DNA of 64,000 nt. It comes from an uncultured Akkermansia sp. (GTDB lineage Bacteria > Verrucomicrobiota > Verrucomicrobiia > Verrucomicrobiales > Akkermansiaceae). Position 1 is the first letter of the stretch, and every line of letters starts with the position of its first letter. Below, in pieces: positions 26,674-35,112 of the stretch. Location: the NCBI GenBank assembly GCA_947629715.1, contig CANRET010000004.1:1-64000 (forward strand), in the 5' to 3' direction. The notes beneath the pieces are model-generated. The model was not told where the DNA came from. It saw nothing but the letters and a program-made list of their open reading frames with translations, and did no database searches. A program made the position numbers and the translations under genes.

Positions 26674-26911
26674 GCGGGGCTTTGGAGCGAACGCCGGGAG
26701 TTGTGCGGTCGCCTGTTTACGGTTTGAGATTTGGAAAATCGGCGCGTTTGAGCGAGGAGATTAAAACTCTCGTTCCTCCTGTTCGGAAGTCTTCCCTGAT
26801 GTCCGAGAGGCTGAGTTCTCCATTGGGACAGGCGTCCGGATGAGAGCGCTGAAATGAGAGCTTGTCAATTGTGGCGTTATGCAGCAGAATAGGGGGAGAG
26901 GAAAAAGGATC

Positions 26912-28126
26912 ATGGAGCAGATCATTATCCATGTGGATATGGATGCGTTTTTCGCCTCTGTGGAAGTGCGGGACAACCCTGTACTGCGCGGAAAGCCTCT
27001 GATTATTGGTTCCCTGCCCCGGGAGCGCGGGGTGGTGGCGACGTGCAGTTACGAGGCGCGCAAGTATGGCGTGCATTCCGCCATGAACATTAAGGAAGCG
27101 TACAGACTGTGTCCGCACGGCATCTACATGCACCCGAACATTGACAAGTACCGGGCGGTATCTGCGCAGCTTCGTGAGATATGGGGAGCCTATTGCAGCG
27201 TTGCAGAGACCATAGCGTTGGATGAGGCTTATCTGGACGTGACAGCTCAAGCCGGAAATCTTGAGGGGGCGCGTAAAATCGCGAAGGTTATCAAACAACG
27301 CACCAAAGAGGAGTTGGGATTGACATGTTCCGTCGGCGTGGCTTATTCCAAGACAGCCGCAAAGACGGCGAGCGAAGAAAAAAAGCCCGATGGATATTTC
27401 GAGATACCTACGGCGCAGGACTTTGTGAACCTGATTATTGATCGCGACGTGCGCGTCATCTACACGGTGGGGGAACGAACGGCGCGGAAGCTGAACGCGG
27501 AGGGCATACGAACGGTACGCGATGTTCGGGAGAACAGCGAAATGGTCATTCGCCTGCTCGGCAAGCAAGGACAGTGGATTACGAGGCTCGCCCTCGGCAT
27601 TGATGAACGCAAGGTCACGCCCGGCCGTCCTCAGGATGCCAAGTCCATCAGCCGCGAGGTCACTTTCCAGGAGGATGTCCGCAGCTTTGAGTTGCTCAAG
27701 GATGTCCTGGTCTTGCTCGCTCTGTGCGTAGAGCGGCGAATCCGGAGACACGAGTTGCACGGCGACGGCGTGACCCTGAAACTCACTTATGCGGATATGA
27801 AAGGGATCTCACGCTCTCGGAGTCCGGCGGAATGCGATTCTGCCGCCTCAATTTACCGGGAGGCGGTTCGGCTGTTGGGGAAAGTGGAGAAACGTCCTGT
27901 ACGACTGATTGGCGTGGGCGTGTATCATTTATCCGCCGGAGAGAAACGTCAACTTGTCATGGAGAATCTCCTGTCAGAGGCCGTGGATGGGCGGGGTTCG
28001 GAAATGAAGAAATTGCTCGATGCGCTGCAAAAGCGCTATGGGTTGGACTTTGCGGGGCATCTTGAGCAGATTTTTCACATGGACGTACTCCATAAAACGG
28101 TGGAGTATATGAGGAAGCGCTCCTGA
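26912..28126 (+). CDS. dinB: DNA polymerase IV (Y-family)
   Basis: Error-prone translesion polymerase. 404 aa from the ATG at 26912, preceded by AAAAGGA; an earlier in-frame ATG (26879) lacks a site. Visible: IHVDMDAFFASVEVRDNP (metal-binding Asp pair and steric-gate region), CSYEARKYGVHSAM, ALDEAYLDVT (second catalytic Asp/Glu; family usually has S-I-D-E), SVGVAYSKTAAKTASEEKKP, and the little-finger domain with SISREVTFQED and RLIGVGVYHL. It stands alone. No LexA-like box was recognised upstream. Confidence 0.95.
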   Translation: MEQIIIHVDMDAFFASVEVRDNPVLRGKPLIIGSLPRERGVVATCSYEARKYGVHSAMNIKEAYRLCPHGIYMHPNIDKYRAVSAQLREIWGAYCSVAETIALDEAYLDVTAQAGNLEGARKIAKVIKQRTKEELGLTCSVGVAYSKTAAKTASEEKKPDGYFEIPTAQDFVNLIIDRDVRVIYTVGERTARKLNAEGIRTVRDVRENSEMVIRLLGKQGQWITRLALGIDERKVTPGRPQDAKSISREVTFQEDVRSFELLKDVLVLLALCVERRIRRHELHGDGVTLKLTYADMKGISRSRSPAECDSAASIYREAVRLLGKVEKRPVRLIGVGVYHLSAGEKRQLVMENLLSEAVDGRGSEMKKLLDALQKRYGLDFAGHLEQIFHMDVLHKTVEYMRKRS

Positions 28127-28135
28127 TTGCGGCGC

Positions 28136-28160
28136 AAAAAAGGCTTGCCTGTGGCAAGCC
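28136..28160 (-). terminator. rho-independent terminator of tRNA-Leu
   Basis: Minus strand hairpin GGCTTGCC-ACA-GGCAAGCC (8-bp stem) followed by six T. It lies 16 bp downstream of the tRNA and directly after dinB. Confidence 0.85.
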
Positions 28161-28175
28161 CCAAGTCAGAATTGC

Positions 28176-28257
28176 TACGCACGAGAGGACTCGAACCTCC
28201 ACGGAGTTACCCACTAGAACCTGAAACTAGCGCGTCTACCAATTCCGCCACGTGCGC
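28176..28257 (-). tRNA. tRNA-Leu (anticodon CAG)
   Basis: 82 nt without encoded CCA. Acceptor arms GCGCACG and CGTGCGT pair (one G-U end), discriminator A. D-arm GGCGGAATTGGTAGACGC is typical of tRNA-Leu; TTCAGGT anticodon loop reads CAG; long variable arm; T-arm GGTTCGAGTCC. The closing pair of the anticodon stem looks like T-T. Confidence 0.93.
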
Positions 28258-28279
28258 GTGGCGCAATGCTGCAGGGCGT

Positions 28280-28308
28280 ATTGAAGCATACCTCGCCCGC
28301 AGATGCAA
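28280..28308 (-). promoter_or_regulatory. promoter of tRNA-Leu
   Basis: Minus strand TTGCAT (28303-28308), 17-nt spacer, TTCAAT (28280-28285), about 22 nt upstream of the tRNA 5' end. Confidence 0.5.
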
Positions 28309-28336
28309 GACTAAAGTGAGAGCGGATCGGATTTTT

Positions 28337-29128
28337 TCACGCGTGCGATTCCGCCGCCATGCCCTGCTTATTCAGCCACGGGGCGAGAAAGGCGGCAGGG
28401 CTGCCCCCGTTGCGGATATGTTGAAGGAGAGCTGTGCCGATAACGGCGGCGTCCGGACGGGCATCGGAGGGCAGGGCGTCAAGCTGTTCCGGCACGCGCA
28501 GGCCGAAGCCGAGCGCGAGGGGGACGTCAAAGACAGAGCGTGCACGGCGGATGGTGTCGGCTACGGCTTCCACATGCTCATTCACGCCGCCGGTGGTGCC
28601 GAGTACGGAGACGATATATACGTATTCCTGCGAGTAGGGGGCGTATTGCTTCATCCGCTCGGTGGTGGTGTTGGGACCGACGAGAGTGATGAGAGTGAGT
28701 CTGTGCGGGGCAATTGCTTCGCGAAATTCCGGAGTTTCCTCCAAGGGGAGATCAGGCACGATGAAGCCACTCACGCCGACGGCGGCGCAATCGGCAGCCA
28801 GACGTTCCAGGCCGTACTGCACAAAGGGGTTCATGTATCCCATCAACACCAGTTTGGATCGGAAGGATCCCTTGCGCGCACGCAAGCCCTCAATCACCCA
28901 GTCGAGCGTCATGTTCTGTGCAAGCGCCCGGCGACTGATATCCTCGATGACCGGTCCGTCTGCCACGGGGTCGGAAAAAGGGATGCCGATTTCAATGATG
29001 TCTGCGCCGGAGGCACCTACTTGCGCCAATGTTTCCCAGAAAGCGTTCTGAGAAGGAAAACCGGCGGTGATGAAGGGGATGATGGCGCAACGTCCGCTCT
29101 TTTTGGCTGCTAGAATGGTCTCTTTCAT
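28337..29128 (-). CDS. trpA: tryptophan synthase alpha subunit
   Basis: Cleaves indole-3-glycerol phosphate to indole and glyceraldehyde 3-phosphate, passing indole to TrpB. 263 aa from the ATG at 29128, ten bp after trpB; the longer ORF to 29188 would overlap trpB. Visible: IPFITAGFPS, GADIIEIGIPFSDPVADGPV with the catalytic Glu and Asp, KLVLMGYMNPFVQYG, VPDLPLEE, YIVSVLGTTG and LALGFGLRVPEQ with the phosphate site. trpBA form an isolated pair; no other trp gene is in the window. Confidence 0.96.
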   Translation of the reverse strand: MKETILAAKKSGRCAIIPFITAGFPSQNAFWETLAQVGASGADIIEIGIPFSDPVADGPVIEDISRRALAQNMTLDWVIEGLRARKGSFRSKLVLMGYMNPFVQYGLERLAADCAAVGVSGFIVPDLPLEETPEFREAIAPHRLTLITLVGPNTTTERMKQYAPYSQEYVYIVSVLGTTGGVNEHVEAVADTIRRARSVFDVPLALGFGLRVPEQLDALPSDARPDAAVIGTALLQHIRNGGSPAAFLAPWLNKQGMAAESHA

Positions 29129-29138
29129 TTCAGGCAAA

Positions 29139-30332
29139 TCAGTCGAGTTTGATGTAATGCATAGCGTGGGCAAGATCTTTGTCGCCACGACCGGAGAGGT
29201 TCACGAGCAGCTTGCTGCCGGGGGCGAAGTCTCCGGCGTGTGCGAATACCCAGGCCAGAGCATGAGAGCTTTCCAACGCCGGGATGATGCCCTCGGTCTC
29301 GGAGAGCTTACGGAAGGCTGCGAGCGCCTCGTGATCGTACGCCACGGCGTAATGCACGCGTCCGATTTCGTGCAGGTACACGTGTTCAGGTCCCACACCG
29401 GGGTAGTCCAGTCCGGCGGAAATGGAGGACGATTCGCAGATCTGTCCGTGAGCATCCTGCAGCAGGTTCATGCGTGCGCCGTGCAACACGCCGGGCGTGC
29501 CGAGGTTGATGGCAGCGGAGTTTTCGCAGCCCGGTTCACCCGTGCCTCCGGCTTCTACGCCGATGAGTTTCACCGTTTCATCCTGCACGAAGGGGTGCAG
29601 GATGCCGATGGCGTTTGATCCGCCGCCCACGCAGGCCACTACGGCATCCGGCAGTCCGCCCGTGCGGGTTATCATCTGAGCGCGAGCTTCGATGCCAATC
29701 ACCTTCTGCAGCTCGCGTACCAGCGTAGGGAAGGGGTGCGGACCCGCCGCCGTGCCGAAGACGTACATGGTGTCAGCCTGGTGTGAAATCCAGTAGCGCA
29801 AGGCTTCGTTAATGGCGTCCTTGAGCGTGCACGAGCCGCTTTGCACCGCTGTTACTTGCGCGCCGAGCAGTTTCATACGCTGTACATTCGGAGCCTGGCG
29901 CTCCACGTCTTTCGCTCCCATGAACACCGTGCATTGAAGTCCGAACTTCGCGGCAGCCGTTGCCGTGGCCACACCGTGCTGCCCCGCCCCTGTTTCAGCA
30001 ATCACGTGCGTCTTGCCCATCATCTTTGCGAGCAGAGCCTGTCCCAGAGCGTTGTTAATCTTGTGCGCACCCGTATGCAGCAGATCTTCCCGTTTCAGGA
30101 AGAGCTCAACGCCGAGTTCCCTGGAGAGGCGATCGCAGCGGGTGATGGGCGTGGGACGTCCGCAGTATTCCGCCAACAGATCTTTGAGGCGTGATTGATA
30201 CTCCGTACCCGGCAAAATTTCCGCAAGGGCTTTCTCCACTTCCAGAAGCGGCGGCATCAGCGTCTCCGGCACATAACGTCCACCGTATTCTCCAAAGTAC
30301 CCCGGTCGATTCAGATGCGGCAGTTTTTTCAT
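29139..30332 (-). CDS. trpB: tryptophan synthase beta subunit
   Basis: PLP enzyme that joins indole and serine to give tryptophan. 397 aa from the ATG at 30332, the standard length. Visible: GYFGEYGGRYVPETLMPPL, the PLP lysine in LLHTGAHKINNALGQ, AETGAGQHGVATATAAA, GTAAGPHPFPTLVRE, CVGGGSNAIG and GLDYPGVGPEH. The alternative upstream ATG (30401) would run through the promoter. First gene of a trpBA operon. Confidence 0.97.
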   Translation of the reverse strand: MKKLPHLNRPGYFGEYGGRYVPETLMPPLLEVEKALAEILPGTEYQSRLKDLLAEYCGRPTPITRCDRLSRELGVELFLKREDLLHTGAHKINNALGQALLAKMMGKTHVIAETGAGQHGVATATAAAKFGLQCTVFMGAKDVERQAPNVQRMKLLGAQVTAVQSGSCTLKDAINEALRYWISHQADTMYVFGTAAGPHPFPTLVRELQKVIGIEARAQMITRTGGLPDAVVACVGGGSNAIGILHPFVQDETVKLIGVEAGGTGEPGCENSAAINLGTPGVLHGARMNLLQDAHGQICESSSISAGLDYPGVGPEHVYLHEIGRVHYAVAYDHEALAAFRKLSETEGIIPALESSHALAWVFAHAGDFAPGSKLLVNLSGRGDKDLAHAMHYIKLD

Positions 30333-30351
30333 GGCGTGTGAAGTCGCGCGC

Positions 30352-30380
30352 ATTATAGCACAGCCCGTTCTGCGCCGCAA
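30352..30380 (-). promoter_or_regulatory. promoter of trpBA
   Basis: Minus strand TTGCGG (30375-30380), 17-nt spacer, perfect TATAAT (30352-30357), 19 nt before the trpB ATG. No leader peptide or attenuator fits in the short leader. Confidence 0.7.
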
Positions 30381-30387
30381 GTGCGGC

Positions 30388-30416
30388 TTGCAGAAACTCA
30401 TCGGTCGTGGTACAAT
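30388..30416 (+). promoter_or_regulatory. promoter of terC-mrp, predicted leaderless
   Basis: TTGCAG (30388-30393), 17-nt spacer, TACAAT (30411-30416), then 6 nt to the ATG at 30423. Divergent from, and only 7 bp away from, the trpB promoter. Confidence 0.7.
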
Positions 30417-30422
30417 GCCGCC

Positions 30423-31280
30423 ATGCCGACCGTGGATATGTTGATGACGTGGATGGGGGTGGAGAATTTGCCTGCTTTCCTGAGTGCGAGCGGGAAGGTC
30501 ATTGTGGGCTTGATTCTGATTGAAGGGTTGTTGTCGGTGGATAATGCATTAGGCATTGCGGCTATGGCATCGCATTTGCCCAAGAATCAGCAGAAAGCCG
30601 CGCTGAGGTGGGGACTGCTGGGGGCGTATCTTTTTCGTGGCATTGCGCTGGCGTTGGTGGCATGGCTTATGCACAACGAGTGGGTGAAGTGGTTCGGCGC
30701 ACTCTACCTCATCTACCTGGCTGCCGCCCACCTGCAGCTGCACCCCTCTCAGAAAAAGAGAAGCGATCTCTCCGCGCGCACAATCGGCAAGGGTTTCCTC
30801 ACGACCGTGTGCAGTATTGAACTGATGGACCTTTCGCTCTCCCTGGATAACGTGGTGGCGGCGGTCGGCATGGTGAACGGCGTGCGCGAAATCCCGGAGC
30901 GCTTGCACATCTGGGTGGTTTGCATCGGCGTGTTCATCGGCATTGCGGCGTTGCGAGTGGTGGCCGGCTGGTGCATCGGACTCATCGAACGCTTTCCGGT
31001 GCTCAAGTACACCGCCTTTTTGCTGGTGGGGTTTGTGGGGACGGCGTTGTGTGCGGAGATGGGGCTGGAACTCGCCGACATGGAATGGCACATGGGAATT
31101 GATGTGAAGTTTTACAGCATCGCAAGCATTGTCCTGCTCAGCTTGCTCTACGACCGCTGGGGCGCCCTTCATCGCTTGCTGCACCCGCCGGTGCGTGTGT
31201 TCCGCGCTTGCTGCACCGGCTTTGTCTTTTGCGTGGAGAGCATCTTGATGCCTTGGAAACGTTTTTCGCACCGCCCGTAA
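30423..31280 (+). CDS. TerC family integral membrane protein
   Basis: 285 aa, about seven to eight membrane helices. Family motif with acidic residues in the membrane: LIEGLLSVDNALGIAAMASH, repeated as IELMDLSLSLDNVVAAVGMV. These Asp-Asn sites are typical of TerC/Alx-like metal-handling (manganese export) proteins. RWGLLGAYLFRGIALAL links them. Substrate is inferred from family. The start at 30423 fits the promoter that ends 6 nt before it. mrp follows after 4 bp, so the two are co-transcribed. Confidence 0.88.
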   Translation: MPTVDMLMTWMGVENLPAFLSASGKVIVGLILIEGLLSVDNALGIAAMASHLPKNQQKAALRWGLLGAYLFRGIALALVAWLMHNEWVKWFGALYLIYLAAAHLQLHPSQKKRSDLSARTIGKGFLTTVCSIELMDLSLSLDNVVAAVGMVNGVREIPERLHIWVVCIGVFIGIAALRVVAGWCIGLIERFPVLKYTAFLLVGFVGTALCAEMGLELADMEWHMGIDVKFYSIASIVLLSLLYDRWGALHRLLHPPVRVFRACCTGFVFCVESILMPWKRFSHRP

Positions 31281-31284
31281 AAAT

Positions 31285-32373
31285 ATGACTGCCCCCAACG
31301 AATCCCCGCAGCTTACTGTCGCCCTTGTACGCGCCGCACTCACCACGGTGAAGTACCCCGGATTTTCTCGCGATATCGTCTCTTTCGGGTTAGTGAAGGA
31401 TGTGCGGGTGACGCCCACCGGGGAAGTCACCATCGACTTGGTGGTGGAAAGCGCCAACTCCGACGTCCCGCGCTACATCTACGAAAGCGTGATGGGGACG
31501 GTGAAGGAGCTGCCCGGCCTCAGCAAGTTGGACGTCAATATCGAGCACCACGCTCCGCAACCCAAGAAAAATCCCGCGGCCAACGATGACCCCGCTGCTT
31601 GGAAGTCCTCGGTGCCGGGCGTCAAACACGTCATTGCCGTGGCTTCCGGCAAGGGGGGCGTAGGCAAGAGCACCGTGTCTGCCAATTTGGCCGTGGCTCT
31701 TGCTCGCCTCGGCTACCGCACGGGGCTGTTGGACCTCGATATATACGGCCCCTCCATGGCGCTGATGTTCGGCACCAAAGAGCGTCCCGGCTGCTCGGAC
31801 AAGGAACAGTTTCTGCCGGTGGAAGTAGCGGGCATCAAACTGCTCTCCATGGGGTTGTTGGTTGATGAAGATGCGCCGGTAGCTGTACGCGGGCCACTTG
31901 CCACGCGCTACGTGCAGCAGTTTTTGCGCGATGTGGAGTGGGGCGGACTGGACTTCCTCATTCTCGACCTGCCCCCCGGCACCGGCGATATTCAACTCAC
32001 CATCGTGCAGACGGTCGATCTGGCAGGCGCCGTCATCGTCACCACGCCACAAGAGGTTGCACTGATCGATGCACGCAAAGCCGTTGGACTCTTCAACCGG
32101 GTGAACACGCCCATCCTCGGCATTATCGAGAACATGAGCTACTTCGTCTGCCCCAGCGATGAACTGGTGTACCACATCTTCGGTGAAGGAGGCGGGGAGG
32201 CGGAAGCGCAAAAGCTCGGCGTGCCGCTGCTTGGCAAGATACCGTTGGACATTGACACGCGCGCTGCCGGAGATGCAGGGAAGCCCATCGCCCTGCAAGA
32301 CCCGGGAAAATCACAGGTGGCCGCCGCTTTCAGCGCCGTGGCATCTGCCCTGGCATCGGTGTTGGGGGAATGA
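31285..32373 (+). CDS. Mrp/NBP35-family P-loop ATPase (Fe-S cluster carrier type)
   Basis: 362 aa. N-terminal MIP18-like domain (about 1-95), then the Mrp ATPase with GKGGVGKSTVSANLAVALA (deviant Walker A), DLDIYGPSMALMFG, PVAVRGPLATRYVQQF and LDLPPGTGDIQLTI. The family binds and transfers [4Fe-4S] clusters through a CxxC motif. Here the usual position reads FVCPSDELVYHIFG, so the second Cys is Asp. It may hold clusters differently or have another role. Directly after terC. Confidence 0.9.
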   Translation: MTAPNESPQLTVALVRAALTTVKYPGFSRDIVSFGLVKDVRVTPTGEVTIDLVVESANSDVPRYIYESVMGTVKELPGLSKLDVNIEHHAPQPKKNPAANDDPAAWKSSVPGVKHVIAVASGKGGVGKSTVSANLAVALARLGYRTGLLDLDIYGPSMALMFGTKERPGCSDKEQFLPVEVAGIKLLSMGLLVDEDAPVAVRGPLATRYVQQFLRDVEWGGLDFLILDLPPGTGDIQLTIVQTVDLAGAVIVTTPQEVALIDARKAVGLFNRVNTPILGIIENMSYFVCPSDELVYHIFGEGGGEAEAQKLGVPLLGKIPLDIDTRAAGDAGKPIALQDPGKSQVAAAFSAVASALASVLGE

Positions 32374-32379
32374 CGTTGC

Positions 32380-33645
32380 TCAGCGCTCCTCTGCGTCATC
32401 CTCTTCATCGTCATCGGCAGATTGGAGTGAGGGGTGGACGTAGAGGATGCCGTTCCTCTCATCAAAATCAAGGAGGTACTTTGAGTCGGTCTCGGGCGCG
32501 GTGTAGGTATAGGATTCTCCCTGCTTTTTCCAACCGGCGTCCAACAAGTCACGTTCAAATCGCTCGGTTGGCTTCTTTGTCAAACAGAGCAGCAAGATGT
32601 CTTTTTGCGGACACTCGCAAGAGCTCGAAACGTCCAGTGAGGACGCGGGGACGTTGTACCTCTCCTCCACCTGCTCCCCGTTGATTTCGTGGAGTCTGCC
32701 CACGACGTACAGCTCAGTGTTCTGTTTGTCGCCTAAAAGCACAGCCATCTTATTCCCTGAGCCATATACAAACAACGCGTCCTTTCCGAGACGCCGCCAT
32801 CCTGCCGCCTCCAGAGCGCAATAAAAATCCTCCGTGGGCGCCGTCTTCAGCCGCAGGATAAGATTTTCGGTATCATCGCCCCCACCATGGCGCAAGCATA
32901 GCTCCACCTGCAATTTTTCGAAGGGGATATGCAGATCTTTTTCCACGTCCTGAGCACTTACCACACGGCCGATGGGTACGATGACAATCTCATGATCCAA
33001 GTCAGTGTAACACAGCATCAGGAGCTTGCTTCCTTCGACCCGTTCGTAAATGTGTCCTCCCTTTTGTTGCCACCCGGCGGCTTGCAGAGCTTCAAAAAAA
33101 TCCTTTCCCGGCGCAGTGTTCAGCTGTATATGGAAGAATTCATAATTCTTATCCCTACTACTGCGACTTTCAATGCACAGCGCGCCAGGCAGCATCCGGA
33201 GCGGCACATGCAATTTTTCCATGCGATCCGGTCCCACGACTCGCCCACTCAAATACACCGAGAGCATATGATCTTTCTCGTAATAAAAAAGTTTCCACTC
33301 TTGGCGATTCTTTACAAGGTTGAACATAGTATCGATACCGTGGAATTGTTGCCATCCGGCAGCTTTCAAGTCGCTGTAGAATTGCCCTGAGGGCGTTTCC
33401 TTCAGCCAAATATGCGCATCGTTGTCGCCAGCCACGCACCGGTCAATTTGCAGCGATCCGCACGGCACATGCCGATGCTGCTCTATCCATTCCGCACTCA
33501 CCGCTTCCTGTCGTTCTTGCTTTACCTCAGGCGCCACGAGCAAGCTTGTTATTGCTGACAGTACGCAAAACGCGGCAGTCAATGCGCCGAGCGTGTAAAT
33601 TGCCATGACCCACGTCGATGGTTTTTGCGCCTCCCTTTTTTGCAT
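32380..33645 (-). CDS. membrane-anchored protein of four tandem ~90-residue repeats (undescribed repeat)
   Basis: 421 aa, family not recognised. One N-terminal membrane helix (about 13-37), then four copies of a repeat at about 59-145, 146-239, 240-330 and 331-406. Each starts with H/N-V/I-P followed by a short strand and Cys, then a pattern L-x-T/E-x-P-x-x-x-F-x-x-x-L-x-x-A-G-W: ETPSGQFYSDLKAAGW, NTAPGKDFFEALQAAGW, KTAPTEDFYCALEAAGW, TKKPTERFERDLLDAGW. The tail is acidic (DDDEEDDAEER). The gene has its own leaderless-type promoter and is convergent with mrp. Function unknown; probably periplasmic. Confidence 0.8.
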   Translation of the reverse strand: MQKREAQKPSTWVMAIYTLGALTAAFCVLSAITSLLVAPEVKQERQEAVSAEWIEQHRHVPCGSLQIDRCVAGDNDAHIWLKETPSGQFYSDLKAAGWQQFHGIDTMFNLVKNRQEWKLFYYEKDHMLSVYLSGRVVGPDRMEKLHVPLRMLPGALCIESRSSRDKNYEFFHIQLNTAPGKDFFEALQAAGWQQKGGHIYERVEGSKLLMLCYTDLDHEIVIVPIGRVVSAQDVEKDLHIPFEKLQVELCLRHGGGDDTENLILRLKTAPTEDFYCALEAAGWRRLGKDALFVYGSGNKMAVLLGDKQNTELYVVGRLHEINGEQVEERYNVPASSLDVSSSCECPQKDILLLCLTKKPTERFERDLLDAGWKKQGESYTYTAPETDSKYLLDFDERNGILYVHPSLQSADDDEEDDAEER

Positions 33646-33651
33646 ATTTCC

Positions 33652-33680
33652 AGTGTATCATGTCACTGTAACTGATGCAA
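33652..33680 (-). promoter_or_regulatory. promoter of the four-repeat protein gene, predicted leaderless
   Basis: Minus strand TTGCAT (33675-33680), 17-nt spacer, TACACT (33652-33657), then 6 nt (GGAAAT) to the ATG. Confidence 0.65.
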
Positions 33681-33786
33681 GCGATTAGCATTACTGCTCA
33701 GGGCAAACGCATTTGAACAGGAGGCAAACGGGAATTGGTAAACCTCGCACGTCGATTACTTCGTGCTTAATCGCGGCATTGAGAGA

Positions 33787-35112
33787 TTAATCCCAGAGGG
33801 TGGGAGAAGGAGAAAAGCGGCGCGGGGCAAGGGCGCAGAGAGCTGCGAAGAGTTCCAACCAGCAGAGGAACCATGTGCAGATGCTCATCCATAAATCCAA
33901 ACGGTACGAGAGCCAGGCGAGCAGCCAGATGCCTGCCAGTCCGGCGATCATGAGCGTGAGCCGCGCCAAACCGGTCATGGCGGGTAAAAATTGCAACGCG
34001 AGAAGAGCGAGGATTCCCAGAATAACGCGTCCTGCCGTCGTGGCTTGCAGCGGAGTGAGACGCAAAAAATGCGCTTGCTCAGGGGTCGTACAGGGAAGGT
34101 ATGTCGTGTGTTCTTGAGCCAGGAGACAAGAAATTGTGGCGGCAATCAGCTCGCCGCGTTCGGTTGGCGGATTGGAGGGCGAGGGGCGGAACACCACAGC
34201 TGCGTCCGCTTTTTTGTCAGTGGTCGGGGGATTGTCGGGGGAGCGCAGGGCTTCGTTCAATGGGAGCATAGTGGCGTTTGCAGCGCCCAGCGGGGTGCGA
34301 CCGTGGGAATCAAGAGGTATGATGCGTTCGCCGAGGCGCAGAGAATGCCCGAAGTGGACTTGCAGATCCGACGGTCTGAGCCCCAGACATCGCAGCGCCA
34401 CGCGCAACGGCAGCGTGGGCAGTACTGCCCCGTTCCAGCTGGTAAGCAGGGGGAGTGACAGTCTGCGTTGCTGAGCGTCTTCGCGACTCAGCAATTCATC
34501 TTCTACGAAGTCAGGCGTGAGTGTGACCACGTGATCCGTGGGGTGGGGCAAGTGGTAGGGGTACACCATATTGGCCGTGGGGATGCCGGATGGATCTCCG
34601 CGCAGACATTCGGAGGGGATGATGGAATCGCGGAGAACTTGAGGGATCGCCTGGGCCTGGGCTGCGTTACGGGCTTGCAAACCGATGCAGAAGAACTGAA
34701 CTGACGAGAGCGAGTATTCCAGCATGCGGTGTACGGTTTCGTTCTCCTCATCATCCCATACAAGCGGCGTGGAAAGGGCGACATGACGGACGCCATGGCA
34801 GGTGGCCAGGCAGTTGAGAATCGTGGCCAGCTCCTGCAATTTGGGATTCGGCACGGGAGAGGTGTCCAAATCCGAATCCCACACCGTGCAATAGACCTTG
34901 GCGTATTCCGGCATGCGGCGTGGGGTGAGCGTTTTGGAAGTGCGTGGATCCTGTCCGGGGAACAGGAGGCGCAGAGGTCTGCCGGGCTGTTCGGCGCAGG
35001 CGCGGTACAGAGCGGTATCCGCCCGGTGTAGTCCGGGTATGGTGAGGCAGGCTGTGCCGACCAGCACGACGAGCCAGAAAAGAAGAACTACGAGATGACG
35101 GATGCGATGCAT
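33787..35112 (-). CDS. CHASE2-like membrane sensor protein without effector domain
   Basis: 441 aa from the ATG at 35112. One N-terminal membrane helix (IRHLVVLLFWLVVLVGTACL), a periplasmic region of about 300 residues, then three closely spaced C-terminal helices (VILGILALLALQFLPAM, LTLMIAGLAGIWLLAWL, WMSICTWFLCWLELFAAL). This is the CHASE2 topology, and LPLRVALRCLGL followed by LGERIIPLDSHGRTPL resembles the CHASE2 end segment. CHASE2 proteins normally carry a cyclase or kinase after the helices; none is here. Overlaps the upstream kinase gene by 25 bp. Assignment is tentative. Confidence 0.5.
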   Translation of the reverse strand: MHRIRHLVVLLFWLVVLVGTACLTIPGLHRADTALYRACAEQPGRPLRLLFPGQDPRTSKTLTPRRMPEYAKVYCTVWDSDLDTSPVPNPKLQELATILNCLATCHGVRHVALSTPLVWDDEENETVHRMLEYSLSSVQFFCIGLQARNAAQAQAIPQVLRDSIIPSECLRGDPSGIPTANMVYPYHLPHPTDHVVTLTPDFVEDELLSREDAQQRRLSLPLLTSWNGAVLPTLPLRVALRCLGLRPSDLQVHFGHSLRLGERIIPLDSHGRTPLGAANATMLPLNEALRSPDNPPTTDKKADAAVVFRPSPSNPPTERGELIAATISCLLAQEHTTYLPCTTPEQAHFLRLTPLQATTAGRVILGILALLALQFLPAMTGLARLTLMIAGLAGIWLLAWLSYRLDLWMSICTWFLCWLELFAALCALAPRRFSPSPTLWD

